A stretch of DNA of 64,000 nt from positions 62,001 through 126,000 of the forward strand of contig JBJYZC010000007.1 in assembly GCA_046263755.1 (NCBI GenBank), given 5' to 3'. Below, one piece after another: positions 26,285 through 33,845 of the stretch. Positions within the stretch are counted from its first letter, which is position 1. The number at the start of each line of letters is the position of its first letter. Under the pieces are notes generated by a model. It searched no databases. It was given only the letters and a program-made list of their open reading frames with translations, and was not told the origin of the DNA. A program made the translations under genes and the position numbers. Source of the stretch: Lachnocurva sp029100405. GTDB lineage: Bacteria > Bacillota > Clostridia > Lachnospirales > Lachnospiraceae.

Positions 26285-27493
26285 TCAATGCTGATCGATC
26301 CACTCGTATGTCAGATGACCGAGGATCTTGATCCCTTTTTCAATCTGTTCATCGGAGGGGGAGGAGTAGTTCAAACGGAAGCCATTTGATTTGCCGTTAG
26401 GATCTGCGAGAAAAGCGGATCCGGGAACACAGAGAACGCCTCGTTTGATGGACTCCCGAACAAAAGGATAGGCATCCATTCCTTCCGGCAAAAAGGCCAT
26501 GACAAAGAGGCCGCCTTCCGGTTGGCCGAAGGAAACGGAAGGATGAAAGTATTCTTTCATTTTGTCAATCATCAGAGTGGCCTTGTGGCGGTAAACCTCT
26601 CTGGAATGCTTGAGGTGGGCATTCCAGTCATACTTTGTCATGTATTCATTGCAGATATATTGGAAGAGTACATTCGAATGCACATCCGTACACTGCTTTG
26701 CAACGCTGATGGGGCCGGTCAATGATTTGTCGAATACCAGAAAACCAATCCGGAAAGCCGGTGCCATAGTTTTCGAAAAGCTGCCGCAGTAGAGCACTCG
26801 TCCGTCTGTGTCCATCGATTTCATGGTGGGTACGTTCTGTCCGGCAAAACGCAGTTCCCCGTAAGGATTGTCTTCCAGAATCATAATGTCGTATTTCCTG
26901 CAGATCCGATAAACTTCCCGCCGCTTCTTCTCGGTAGAAGTAATACCGGTCGGATTTTGGAAGGATGGAATCGTATAGAGGAAACGAACGTGCTCCCCAT
27001 CGCTGGTCAGCTGCTGTAGTCTGCTTTCCAGGGCTTCTGTGTCAATGCCGTCCATCTGCATAGGAATACCGACAAGTTTCGCGCCATAGGAACGGAAGGT
27101 ATTCAGGCAGCCGACAAAAGCAGGTTCCTCCGTCAGGACGACATCACCTTCATTGACCAGAATTTTCGTCGTAAGATCTGCACCCTGCTGTCCGCCGGAA
27201 ACGATGAAGAGCTCATTTTTCTCGAAATCAAATCCCTCTTTTTCGGAAAGATATTTTTTCAAAGTCTCTCTCAGCGGTGTGTATCCCTCGGTCAAGCCAT
27301 ACTGGAGTACAGAAACCGGATCGTCAGTCAGAACCTTTGATGCAATCTCTTCAATTTCACGGGTGGGAAAGGTCTCAACCGAAGGGTTCCCGCCACCGAA
27401 AGAAATCACACTCGGATCGGAACCAAGTTTAAAAAGTTCACGAATCATAGAACCGTGGAGATTTGCCATTTTATTTGAAATTTCAGCTGCCAT
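26285..27493 (-). CDS. PLP-dependent aminotransferase (2-aminoadipate/LysN-like, class I)
   Basis: 402 aa from ATG 27493; an ATG four codons earlier lies too close to the AAGGGATGG site. VISFGGGNPSVETFP, SGGQQGADL, NPTGITSTEKKR, EDNPYGELRF and the PLP-lysine motif YCGSFSKTMAPAFRIGF are complete. These enzymes transaminate 2-aminoadipate, aromatic or branched amino acids; the precise substrate is unknown. It lacks the GntR domain of MocR regulators. Confidence 0.88.
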   Translation of the reverse strand: MAAEISNKMANLHGSMIRELFKLGSDPSVISFGGGNPSVETFPTREIEEIASKVLTDDPVSVLQYGLTEGYTPLRETLKKYLSEKEGFDFEKNELFIVSGGQQGADLTTKILVNEGDVVLTEEPAFVGCLNTFRSYGAKLVGIPMQMDGIDTEALESRLQQLTSDGEHVRFLYTIPSFQNPTGITSTEKKRREVYRICRKYDIMILEDNPYGELRFAGQNVPTMKSMDTDGRVLYCGSFSKTMAPAFRIGFLVFDKSLTGPISVAKQCTDVHSNVLFQYICNEYMTKYDWNAHLKHSREVYRHKATLMIDKMKEYFHPSVSFGQPEGGLFVMAFLPEGMDAYPFVRESIKRGVLCVPGSAFLADPNGKSNGFRLNYSSPSDEQIEKGIKILGHLTYEWIDQH

Positions 27494-27670
27494 AATAAAA
27501 ACCATCCCTTCTAGTGACTTCCTTTAGCATGGATATGATCTTAATTTTTTCCTATTATTATAGCATAACTATCCTATAGCATAGCTATCCTTTCCATACA
27601 CCGGAGTACAATATGAACGGGAAAGTCTGATGCGACCGGACATAGGGCATGGCAGTGATTTCGATCTTTC

Positions 27671-27699
27671 TGGACGGCAATTGGCTCTTTTGTTATAAT
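27671..27699 (+). promoter_or_regulatory. Extended -10 promoter of ECF transporter operon
   Basis: TGTTATAAT ending at 27699, with a weak TGGACG -35 at 27671 and 17-bp spacing; 74 bp before the S-component start. I see no recognised riboswitch in the leader. Confidence 0.55.
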
Positions 27700-27772
27700 G
27701 GCTTCGAAGCTTTTCATGATGGCTTGCAATTGAAAGAGGAATAAGCATTCACAGGAAATGGAGGAAAAAGAA

Positions 27773-28324
27773 ATGGATAAGAAATTTGGCATCAAACAAG
27801 TGGTAGCAATGGGTATTGGTACGGCATTATTTGTCGTTCTCACGATGGTACAGATCCCTTTCCCCATTCCAAATACATCGCTTCAGCCCAGAATGGCAAT
27901 TTTAGCCTTCTTTTCAGCAATTTTCGGACCTGTTGTCGGTGCAGTAATCGGACTTATAGGACATGCGCTTGGTGATGCAATCTGGTACGGCAGCGTATGG
28001 TGGAGCTGGGTTTTCCCTGAAGCAGTTGTCGGAATCGCTGTCGGACTTACAGCAAAGAAACTGGCTGTTAAAGAGGGCGGGTTTACAGCTTCTAAAATTG
28101 TTCTCTTTAATGTCGTTCAGGTTGTAGCAAATGCTCTTGCCTGGATCGTAGTTGCGCCGGTTCTGGATATCCTTGTCTATGCCGAGCCGGCAAAAAAGGT
28201 ATTCATACAGGGTATATTTGCCTTTATCGGTGATATCATCATCATCGGTATTTTGGGATCCATTCTTCTCGCAGCTTACTCAAAGATTGCAAGTAAGTCT
28301 TCCGGTCTGAAAGCAGAAGACTAA
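27773..28324 (+). CDS. ECF transporter S component (UPF0397 family)
   Basis: 183 aa from ATG 27773 (GGAGG eight bases upstream). Five to six membrane helices; VVAMGIGTALFVVLTMVQIPFPIPNTSLQPRMAIL and GPVVGAVIGLIGHALGDAIWYGS.WWSWV match the UPF0397 substrate-binding subunit. These bind a vitamin-like ligand not defined by sequence. Followed by its own A-A' ATPase and T subunit, giving a dedicated (group I-like) ECF system. Confidence 0.9.
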   Translation: MDKKFGIKQVVAMGIGTALFVVLTMVQIPFPIPNTSLQPRMAILAFFSAIFGPVVGAVIGLIGHALGDAIWYGSVWWSWVFPEAVVGIAVGLTAKKLAVKEGGFTASKIVLFNVVQVVANALAWIVVAPVLDILVYAEPAKKVFIQGIFAFIGDIIIIGILGSILLAAYSKIASKSSGLKAED

Positions 28325-28375
28325 GTCTTAAGTATTCAGTAGCTATTGTTTTATTTCTTAGAAAGTTTTGTTTCA

Positions 28376-30130
28376 ATGGAACCGATTATAGAATTTGAGA
28401 ATTTTTCCTTCAAATATCGGTCTCAGGCAGAACCCACTTTACAAGATATTAATTTAAAAATCTATCCGGGTGAGAAGGTCCTGATTGCAGGCCAATCCGG
28501 CTCAGGGAAGTCAACCATTGCACATCTTGTCAATGCCCTGCTTCCCTGTTCCATCCCCGGTGAGAGCAAAGGTAAGCTCCGGGTTTGCGGGGAGGATCCC
28601 GCTAAGCTCGGAGTTTTTGGTATGTCAAAAAAGGTGGGAACTGTGCTGCAGGACACGGATGGACAGTTTATTGGCCTGACCGTTGCCGAAGACCTTGCTT
28701 TTGCCCTGGAAAATGATGCCATAAAACAGGATGTTCTTTTCCAAAAAGTGAATGAGACCGCCGAGATCATAGGGATGACAGATTTCCTCGACCACTCGCC
28801 GGAAGAACTGTCGGGAGGGCAGAAGCAGCGCGTATCCATGGGCGGCGTTCTCGTAGACGATGTTGATATTCTCATATTTGACGAGCCTTTGGCGAATCTC
28901 GATCCTGCAACCGGCAAGAACACGATTGCCTTGATCGATGATCTCATGAAAAAAAAGGATCTCACGGTTCTTATTATCGAGCATCGGATCGAGGATGTTT
29001 TGTATAGAAATGTAGACCGTGTCTTAGTGATGGACCATGGACGATTAATTGCAGATCAGGATCCGGACAGTCTGCTGGAGCAGAATATTCTCTTAAATTT
29101 GGGAATCCGCGAACCGCTCTATATTTCCGCCATAAAGCATGCCGGTGGGGAGCTTTCTGCCAAGGATCAACCGGCTCATGTTGAGACTATGAATATCTCA
29201 CCCTATGCCGAAAAAGTACGTCGGTGGTATCAGAAAGCCCCGATTCGAAAGAGAGAGAATACAAATGAATTTATTCTGGAAGCCCAGGGAATAACCTTCG
29301 CTTATGATAAAAAGAAGGTATTGAACAATGTTTCTTTCTCCATTCGGAAGGGAGAGATGCTTTCTCTCGTTGGAAAAAATGGGGCCGGAAAATCCACTCT
29401 GGCATCCATTCTCTGTGGTTTCTATAAACAGAATGAAGGTCTCATCAAGCTGGATGGAACTGACATTTCCGGACTCACCATAAAGGAGCGGGGCGAGAAA
29501 ATCGGTTATGTCATGCAGAGCCCCAATCAAATGATCAGTAAGCCGATGATCTATGATGAGGTTGCACTGGGGCTTTCTGTCAGAGGTGTTCCGCAAGATG
29601 AGATCAAAAGAAGGGTCTATGAGACATTGAAAATTTGCGGCCTTTATCCTTACAGAAACTGGCCGGTAAGCGCACTTTCCTTTGGGCAGAAGAAGAGAGT
29701 ATCCATTGCTTCCATTCTGGTTTTGAATCCCGAGATCATGATCTTGGACGAACCGACTGCGGGCCAGGATTACAGTCATTATACGGAAATCATGGAATTC
29801 CTTAAGTATTTGAATGAGGAAAAAGGTCTGACCATTCTCATGATCACACATGATATGCACTTAATGCTGGAATATACCGATCGGGCTTTGGTTCTCTGTG
29901 ATGGACAACTTCTCGCCGATACCTATCCGGAAAAGGTTCTGACAGATCATGAACTGACCGAGAAAGCTTATTTAAAACGGACATCACTTTATGATCTTGC
30001 GATCAAATGTGGTATCAAAGATCCTTCTGATTTTGTGGCTAGATTTATTGAATTTGAACGGCAGAATCCGGATGACGTCAGGAAAAAAGCTGTGGAAGAG
30101 CGAAGAAAGCTCGAAGAGGAAAATAAATGA
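28376..30130 (+). CDS. ECF transporter fused double ATPase (EcfA-EcfA' type)
   Basis: 584 aa from ATG 28376. Two ABC ATPase domains in one chain: domain 1 with GQSGSGKST, LSGGQKQRV and ILIFDEPLANLD; domain 2 with GKNGAGKST, LSFGQKKRV and IMILDEPTAGQD. This YkoD-like fusion powers the neighbouring S and T subunits. The stop overlaps the EcfT start (ATGA). Confidence 0.93.
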   Translation: MEPIIEFENFSFKYRSQAEPTLQDINLKIYPGEKVLIAGQSGSGKSTIAHLVNALLPCSIPGESKGKLRVCGEDPAKLGVFGMSKKVGTVLQDTDGQFIGLTVAEDLAFALENDAIKQDVLFQKVNETAEIIGMTDFLDHSPEELSGGQKQRVSMGGVLVDDVDILIFDEPLANLDPATGKNTIALIDDLMKKKDLTVLIIEHRIEDVLYRNVDRVLVMDHGRLIADQDPDSLLEQNILLNLGIREPLYISAIKHAGGELSAKDQPAHVETMNISPYAEKVRRWYQKAPIRKRENTNEFILEAQGITFAYDKKKVLNNVSFSIRKGEMLSLVGKNGAGKSTLASILCGFYKQNEGLIKLDGTDISGLTIKERGEKIGYVMQSPNQMISKPMIYDEVALGLSVRGVPQDEIKRRVYETLKICGLYPYRNWPVSALSFGQKKRVSIASILVLNPEIMILDEPTAGQDYSHYTEIMEFLKYLNEEKGLTILMITHDMHLMLEYTDRALVLCDGQLLADTYPEKVLTDHELTEKAYLKRTSLYDLAIKCGIKDPSDFVARFIEFERQNPDDVRKKAVEERRKLEEENK

Positions 30131-30954
30131 CAAGAATGATCTCATATTCGGACAAAGGCACCTGGATCCACAAATTGAGCGGGTTTACCAAGCTTTTGTT
30201 TTTCATTTTATGGTGTACTGTTAGTGCTTTGACTTATGATACGAGAGTTCTTCTTCTCATGATTCTGGTCGGCATCTATATTTTTATCGCATCAAAGACC
30301 GAGTGGAAGCAGATCAGCTCTGTATTCAAGGCCGTCATGTTTTTTATGATCCTGAATCTGATTTTTATCTACATTTTTGCTCCAAATCAGGGGACAGCGA
30401 TTTATGGAACAAGACATGTACTCCTTCGTCTGTCCGGTCCTTATTCTCTGACGAGGGAACAACTTTTCTACGAGTTCAACGTTATGATCAAGTACTTCAC
30501 TGTTGTTCCGGCCGCCTTTATATTTCTCATTACGACGAATCCCAGTGAGTTTGCAGCTTCTTTGAATGGGGTAGGTATTCCTGCTTCGATTTCTTACTCC
30601 GTTGCGATCACACTGCGCTATATTCCTGATATTCAAGATGAGTATCATAAGATTCGGAATGCTCAGGAAGCCCGGGGAATCGAGCTTTCCTCCAAGGGAA
30701 AGGTCAAAGACAGAATCCGAAATACAGCTGCCATCATATTTCCATTGCTTTTTACATCTATGGAACGGATCGATACCGTCAGTAATGCCATGGAGCTTCG
30801 AGGATTCGGAAAGAAGAGAAAAAGAACCTGGTATTCCAGAAAAGCACTGTCTCGAAATGATATTTTGGTCCTTGTATTTATTATTGTATTCTCTGTAGCC
30901 GCACTGGTTTTCACCTATTATGATGGGAGCAGATTCTATAATCCCTTTCATTAA
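30127..30954 (+). CDS. ECF transporter T component
   Basis: 275 aa, five to six membrane helices. The EcfT coupling motifs with Ala-Arg-Gly are both present: NAQEARGIELS and AMELRGFGKKRKR, which contact the ATPases. Start overlaps the ATPase stop by 4 bp. Confidence 0.92.
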   Translation: MTRMISYSDKGTWIHKLSGFTKLLFFILWCTVSALTYDTRVLLLMILVGIYIFIASKTEWKQISSVFKAVMFFMILNLIFIYIFAPNQGTAIYGTRHVLLRLSGPYSLTREQLFYEFNVMIKYFTVVPAAFIFLITTNPSEFAASLNGVGIPASISYSVAITLRYIPDIQDEYHKIRNAQEARGIELSSKGKVKDRIRNTAAIIFPLLFTSMERIDTVSNAMELRGFGKKRKRTWYSRKALSRNDILVLVFIIVFSVAALVFTYYDGSRFYNPFH

Positions 30955-31051
30955 CATTGGCCGTCAGCAGATAGCATGACAAATCTTTCAGCCGATATCG
31001 GGCTACTCATTTTTTGCCCGAACGGCACCATCTGGAAAATGGAATTTTCCC

Positions 31052-31109
31052 TTGTCCAGACCTGCATCTCCGTGTATAGTTTGAAGTAGGAAAACCCTAC
31101 TTTCCTACT
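31052..31109 (+). promoter_or_regulatory. Promoter and palindromic operator of AbrB-type antitoxin
   Basis: TTGTCC (31052-31057), 17-bp spacer, TATAGT (31075-31080), then a 9-bp inverted repeat AGTAGGAAA (31085-31093) / TTTCCTACT (31101-31109) covering the transcription start. This is the layout expected for autorepression by the encoded antitoxin. Confidence 0.7.
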
Positions 31110-31128
31110 CTTTGAAGGAGATGATCTT

Positions 31129-31407
31129 ATGGCAGCGATGACTACAGAATTTGTTAATGATGCGAAGGTAATGTCGAAGGGACAGGTGACGATCCCGAAG
31201 AATGTGCGCGAAGCTCTCGGCATAGATGTCGGCGACAGGGTCACATTTATTGTAGACGGCTCGGATATTAGAATCATGAATTCTGCTGTGTATGCTCTGA
31301 AACGTCTTCAGAAGCAGATGAAGGGAGAGGCTGCAAAGGCGGGCTTCACATCTGAGAATGTTATTGCGGAGTGGATCACAAAGTCCAGAAGAGAGGATAA
31401 CGCCTAG
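31129..31407 (+). CDS. AbrB/SpoVT-type antitoxin
   Basis: 92 aa. VNDAKVMSKGQVTIPKNVREALGIDVGDRVTFIVDGSDI is a complete swapped-hairpin AbrB DNA-binding domain; the C-terminal helices (YALKRLQKQMKGEAAKAGF) would normally bind a PIN toxin. RBS GAAGGAGATGATCTT. The stop overlaps the start of a broken PIN gene. Confidence 0.88.
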   Translation: MAAMTTEFVNDAKVMSKGQVTIPKNVREALGIDVGDRVTFIVDGSDIRIMNSAVYALKRLQKQMKGEAAKAGFTSENVIAEWITKSRREDNA

Positions 31408-31593
31408 TGAGAGTGATGATTGATACGAACATCTTCATCTCGGCGGCACTATTTCCGAATGGACGGGTGGCCGATACTCAGAGCGGCGCTGGATGCAGGA
31501 GCAGATTTGTTCCTGACCGGTGATAAAGACTTCCTGGAATCCAAGGTCACGGATCCAAGGATTATCAGCGTCAGCGAATTTTTGGAAAGATAA
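31407..31593 (+). pseudogene. PIN-domain toxin with internal deletion and frameshift
   Basis: GTG at 31407 starts VRVMIDTNIFISAALFPNGR, the first acidic motif of a VapC-like PIN RNase. After about 22 codons the frame shifts; another frame then reads AALDAGADLFLTGDKDFLE...SEFLER to a stop at 31593, the C-terminal PIN motif. About 80 codons of the middle are missing compared with a normal 130-140 aa toxin. The partner antitoxin is intact and so orphaned. Confidence 0.85.
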
Positions 31594-31597
31594 GAAG

Positions 31598-31644
31598 ACA
31601 GGCAGAAACTATGGAGACGATCCGCAAGCCCTGCCTGTTTTTTT
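31598..31644 (+). terminator. Terminator after antitoxin/PIN remnant
   Basis: ACAGGCAG (31598-31605) pairs with CTGCCTGT (31631-31638), followed by a T run; 25-base loop. Confidence 0.65.
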
Positions 31645-31729
31645 ATTTCAGAAACTGTCTGTAATAATCAAATCCCGCAAAAGAGCGCAGAATACGGCAC
31701 TTTGCGGCATCTGAGGAAGGAAATTTTCT

Positions 31730-31771
31730 ATGACAAGAATACTTTTCGTCTGCCACGGCAGGACTCCATGA
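31730..31771 (+). pseudogene. 5' fragment of a LMW protein tyrosine phosphatase gene
   Basis: ATG at 31730 with GAGGAAGG upstream encodes MTRILFVCHGRTP then stop. MxxxLFVCHG is the start of the phosphatase P-loop and matches the intact gene at 33107 (MIKVLFVCHGN); the DNA just before it (GAATACGGCACTT, GAGGA) also resembles the leader of that gene. The match ends after TTCGTCTGCCACGGCA, so the copy appears cut at a recombination point 10 codons in. Confidence 0.7.
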
Positions 31772-32044
31772 CTACTCGCAATCCTCGGAATAATGGGGCA
31801 AACTGGGGCATAATTCGGTGTCACCATGCTCTAAGACTACCGGGAGACTACTTTTTCCTTCTTTATAAGAAAGAATGTGAAAGCAATCGTTAACACGGTA
31901 TATATGGTATGAACACCCCTGAAAGTAATCGTTATAGGGTTCTACCAGGAGACTACTACACTTCGAAATTAAAAATTTCTCTTCTATAAATTATGGGGAA
32001 AATGAAGGTCTTATATGGTGTAGCTGATTAAAGGAGAAATTATT
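31772..32044. other. Gene-free left flank of nuclease module with short repeats
   Basis: About 270 bp with no plausible gene. It holds repeated words: AGACTACC...GAGACTACT near 31834-31853, ACCAGGAGACTACTAC near 31945, and GAAAG(C/T)AATCGTTA at about 31877 and 31919. The AATCGTTA and AGACTAC words recur on the far side of the next two genes (32900-32960), so they flank the module. Confidence 0.5.
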
Positions 32045-32653
32045 ATGGCATTAAAGGACGAAATTTTACAGTATCTGAAAATACATCCAGGTGCAACTGA
32101 CACTGAACTTGAGAGAGTATTTGGAAAAAATCATCAGCACATCAATATTACATGTCGTGGCCTTGTTGAAAAGGGTATGCTTATTCGATGTGAAAACCCT
32201 GATAAAGATAATCGTATAGGAAATTTTCTTGCAGGAACAGTGATTGCGAATTCTACTGTAAAAAGCCAGTCGGCGTCTGATGATCATGCTCTTCAAGAGG
32301 AAGATATCAAACATGTTCTGTATGATTACCTCACAAAAGAAGGATGGTCTGTTGAGGTTGCGTGGGGACATAAGCCTGGTGTGGACATTGATGCTAGAAA
32401 AAATGGAAAACGATGGCTTATAGAAGTGAAGGGGCCAGGCTCCAAACAGCCAATGAGGGTCAATTACTTTATAGGAATTCTTGGTGAGACTCTTCAGAGA
32501 ATGGACGATGCGGATGCGAGATATTCTATTGCGTTTCCTGATATGAGACAGTATAGAGGCCTCTGGGAACGTCTTCCTCAGTTGGCTAAAGAACGAACAA
32601 CAATTGACATGTTACTGATTGATTCAAAAGGTAATATTGAGGTGTATAAATAA
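32045..32653 (+). CDS. Winged-helix plus PD-(D/E)XK nuclease-like protein
   Basis: 202 aa. Residues 1-65 are a winged-helix DNA-binding domain (EILQYLKIHPGATDTELERVFG, HINITCRGLVEKGMLIR). Residues about 85-202 resemble a restriction-endonuclease fold: VEVAWGHKPGVDIDARKNG with Asp114/116 and LIEVKG with Glu127 and Lys129 make a D-x(n)-E-x-K site. Good RBS (AAAGGAGAAATTATT). It resembles Mrr/holliday-type defence or repair nucleases, but I do not recognise a named family. It is followed 2 bp later by an EF-hand mini-protein. Confidence 0.7.
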   Translation: MALKDEILQYLKIHPGATDTELERVFGKNHQHINITCRGLVEKGMLIRCENPDKDNRIGNFLAGTVIANSTVKSQSASDDHALQEEDIKHVLYDYLTKEGWSVEVAWGHKPGVDIDARKNGKRWLIEVKGPGSKQPMRVNYFIGILGETLQRMDDADARYSIAFPDMRQYRGLWERLPQLAKERTTIDMLLIDSKGNIEVYK

Positions 32654-32655
32654 GT

Positions 32656-32817
32656 ATGATTGATTGGAACAATAACGGAAAGATTGATCCAGTGGATGTT
32701 GGTATTTCAATTGCGATTTCACAGGATAATGAAACTGACGAGGCGAGGAAAGTTGAAGAAAAAAGACTATCACTTCTCGATAAGTTAATGAACTGGATTA
32801 AAAAGAAGCGTATTTAA
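32656..32817 (+). CDS. 53-aa mini-protein with an EF-hand/dockerin-like loop
   Basis: ATG 32656, two bases after the nuclease stop. Residues 3-14 (DWNNNGKIDPVD) fit a 12-residue calcium loop: D1, N3, N5, G6, I8, D9, D12. The rest is a charged helix ending NWIKKKRI. It is probably translated by coupling to the nuclease gene. A Ca2+-dependent control or scaffold role is only inferred. Confidence 0.6.
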   Translation: MIDWNNNGKIDPVDVGISIAISQDNETDEARKVEEKRLSLLDKLMNWIKKKRI

Positions 32818-33106
32818 TCGTTTGCTTCCGGATGGGCAGATATGTTCGCACGAACTGGGCAGTTTGAATGTTCAAATATAGTTTGCACCCCCCCTATGGG
32901 GTAATCGTTAAATTGTTTCAAAAATCGGAGTAGTCTGCACCCCCTAAACAGACTACTACTTGACTACAACTGAGTAGTACACAAGGCTACATTTTGCCCT
33001 GATTTGCCTATTGGTGTAAATGTCGGCATGGTATGTGTACAGAATGAAAAACGCAAAAAACCTTGCAAAACGGGGCAAGATACGGCATTTGAGGAGTTAT
33101 ACAGAA
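32818..33106. other. Right flank of nuclease module; palindrome and phosphatase leader
   Basis: No gene. AGTAGTCTG (32929-32937) and CAGACTACT (32949-32957) form a 9-bp inverted repeat with an 11-bp spacer, and GGTAATCGTTAAA lies at about 32900; both words also occur left of the module. The last 60 bp (GCAAGATACGGCATTTGAGGAG) are the leader of the phosphatase gene and match the leader of the 5' fragment at 31730. Confidence 0.5.
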
Positions 33107-33577
33107 ATGATTAAAGTATTATTCGTTTGCCACGGCAACATTTGTCGCAGTGTTTCAGCAGAATATATCCTTAAGAATCTCGTTCGTAAAAGAGGGCGGG
33201 AGACGGAGTTTTTCATCGACTCTGCAGCGACTTCCACAGAAGAGATCGGGAATCCGATCTATCCGCCCATGCGGCAGGCGCTGAAGCAAATGGATATTCC
33301 TGTTGGAGATCACAGAGCGCGGCAGCTGAAAAGACAGGATTATGATGCATTTGACTTCATCATTGGAATGGACAGGGAAAACCTTTTTTATATGAAACAG
33401 ATACTGGGTAGTGATCCTGACCACAAAATGCATTATCTATTGGAATTTTCCGATCGCTCCGGAGGTATCATAGACGATCCATGGTATACCAGGCAATTTG
33501 AACGATGTGCCAAACAGATCCTGGCCGGTTGCAAAGGCTTGCTGGAAAAGATAATACCTGGTGACAGGCACTGTTAA
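33107..33577 (+). CDS. Low-molecular-weight protein tyrosine phosphatase
   Basis: 156 aa from ATG 33107 (GAGGAG ten bases upstream). P-loop VCHGNICRS (Cys8, Arg14) and the general-acid segment DDPWY are intact, so it should be active. Such enzymes dephosphorylate tyrosine kinases and other proteins in the cytoplasm. Its last codons (GDRHC-stop) are encoded by the 18-bp core that recurs six times downstream, and its 5' end is partly duplicated at 31730, so both ends of the gene appear to be recombination points. Confidence 0.92.
   Translation: MIKVLFVCHGNICRSVSAEYILKNLVRKRGRETEFFIDSAATSTEEIGNPIYPPMRQALKQMDIPVGDHRARQLKRQDYDAFDFIIGMDRENLFYMKQILGSDPDHKMHYLLEFSDRSGGIIDDPWYTRQFERCAKQILAGCKGLLEKIIPGDRHC
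33557..33577 (+). repeat. Hotspot core repeat, copy 1 (inside LMW-PTP 3' end)
   Basis: CCTGGTGACAGGCACTGTTAA. Encodes the last residues and stop of the phosphatase; the reference copy. The core contains an imperfect dyad, TGACAG-GCA-CTGTTA. Confidence 0.92.
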
Positions 33578-33578
33578 T

Positions 33579-33827
33579 ATGGATTTAAACAAATATATTA
33601 GTGGTGCAGCACAGCCAAAACTTAATCAAAAGAATTTGAACCGTATTAGAATACCGTTGCCATCAAAGAAAGAAGTAGTCCGGATTGTCAATTTATTGGA
33701 ACGGTTTGATGGATTATGCAATGACATATCTGAAGGGCTTCCAGCGGAAATCGACGCACGTCAGAAGCAATATGAATATTACAGAGATAAGCTTTTAAAT
33801 TTTAAGGAGAAGGAAGCAAGCAATTAA
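33579..33827 (+). pseudogene. C-terminal fragment of type I restriction specificity subunit (hsdS)
   Basis: Starts one base after the phosphatase stop and encodes 82 residues: SGAAQPKLNQKNLNRIRIPLP is the end of a target-recognition domain, and VNLLERFDGLCNDISEGLPAEIDARQKQYEYYRDKLL the following conserved coiled-coil region. About 300 residues of a normal HsdS are missing. The cut lies exactly at hotspot copy 1, showing that recombination there removed the rest. Confidence 0.85.
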
Positions 33828-33845
33828 GTATACAAGGAGGGAAAG

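Noticed and set aside
27700..27772. Vitamin riboswitch upstream of the ECF S component
   Set aside because: The leader is about 70 nt and I could not fit a known aptamer core to it by eye.
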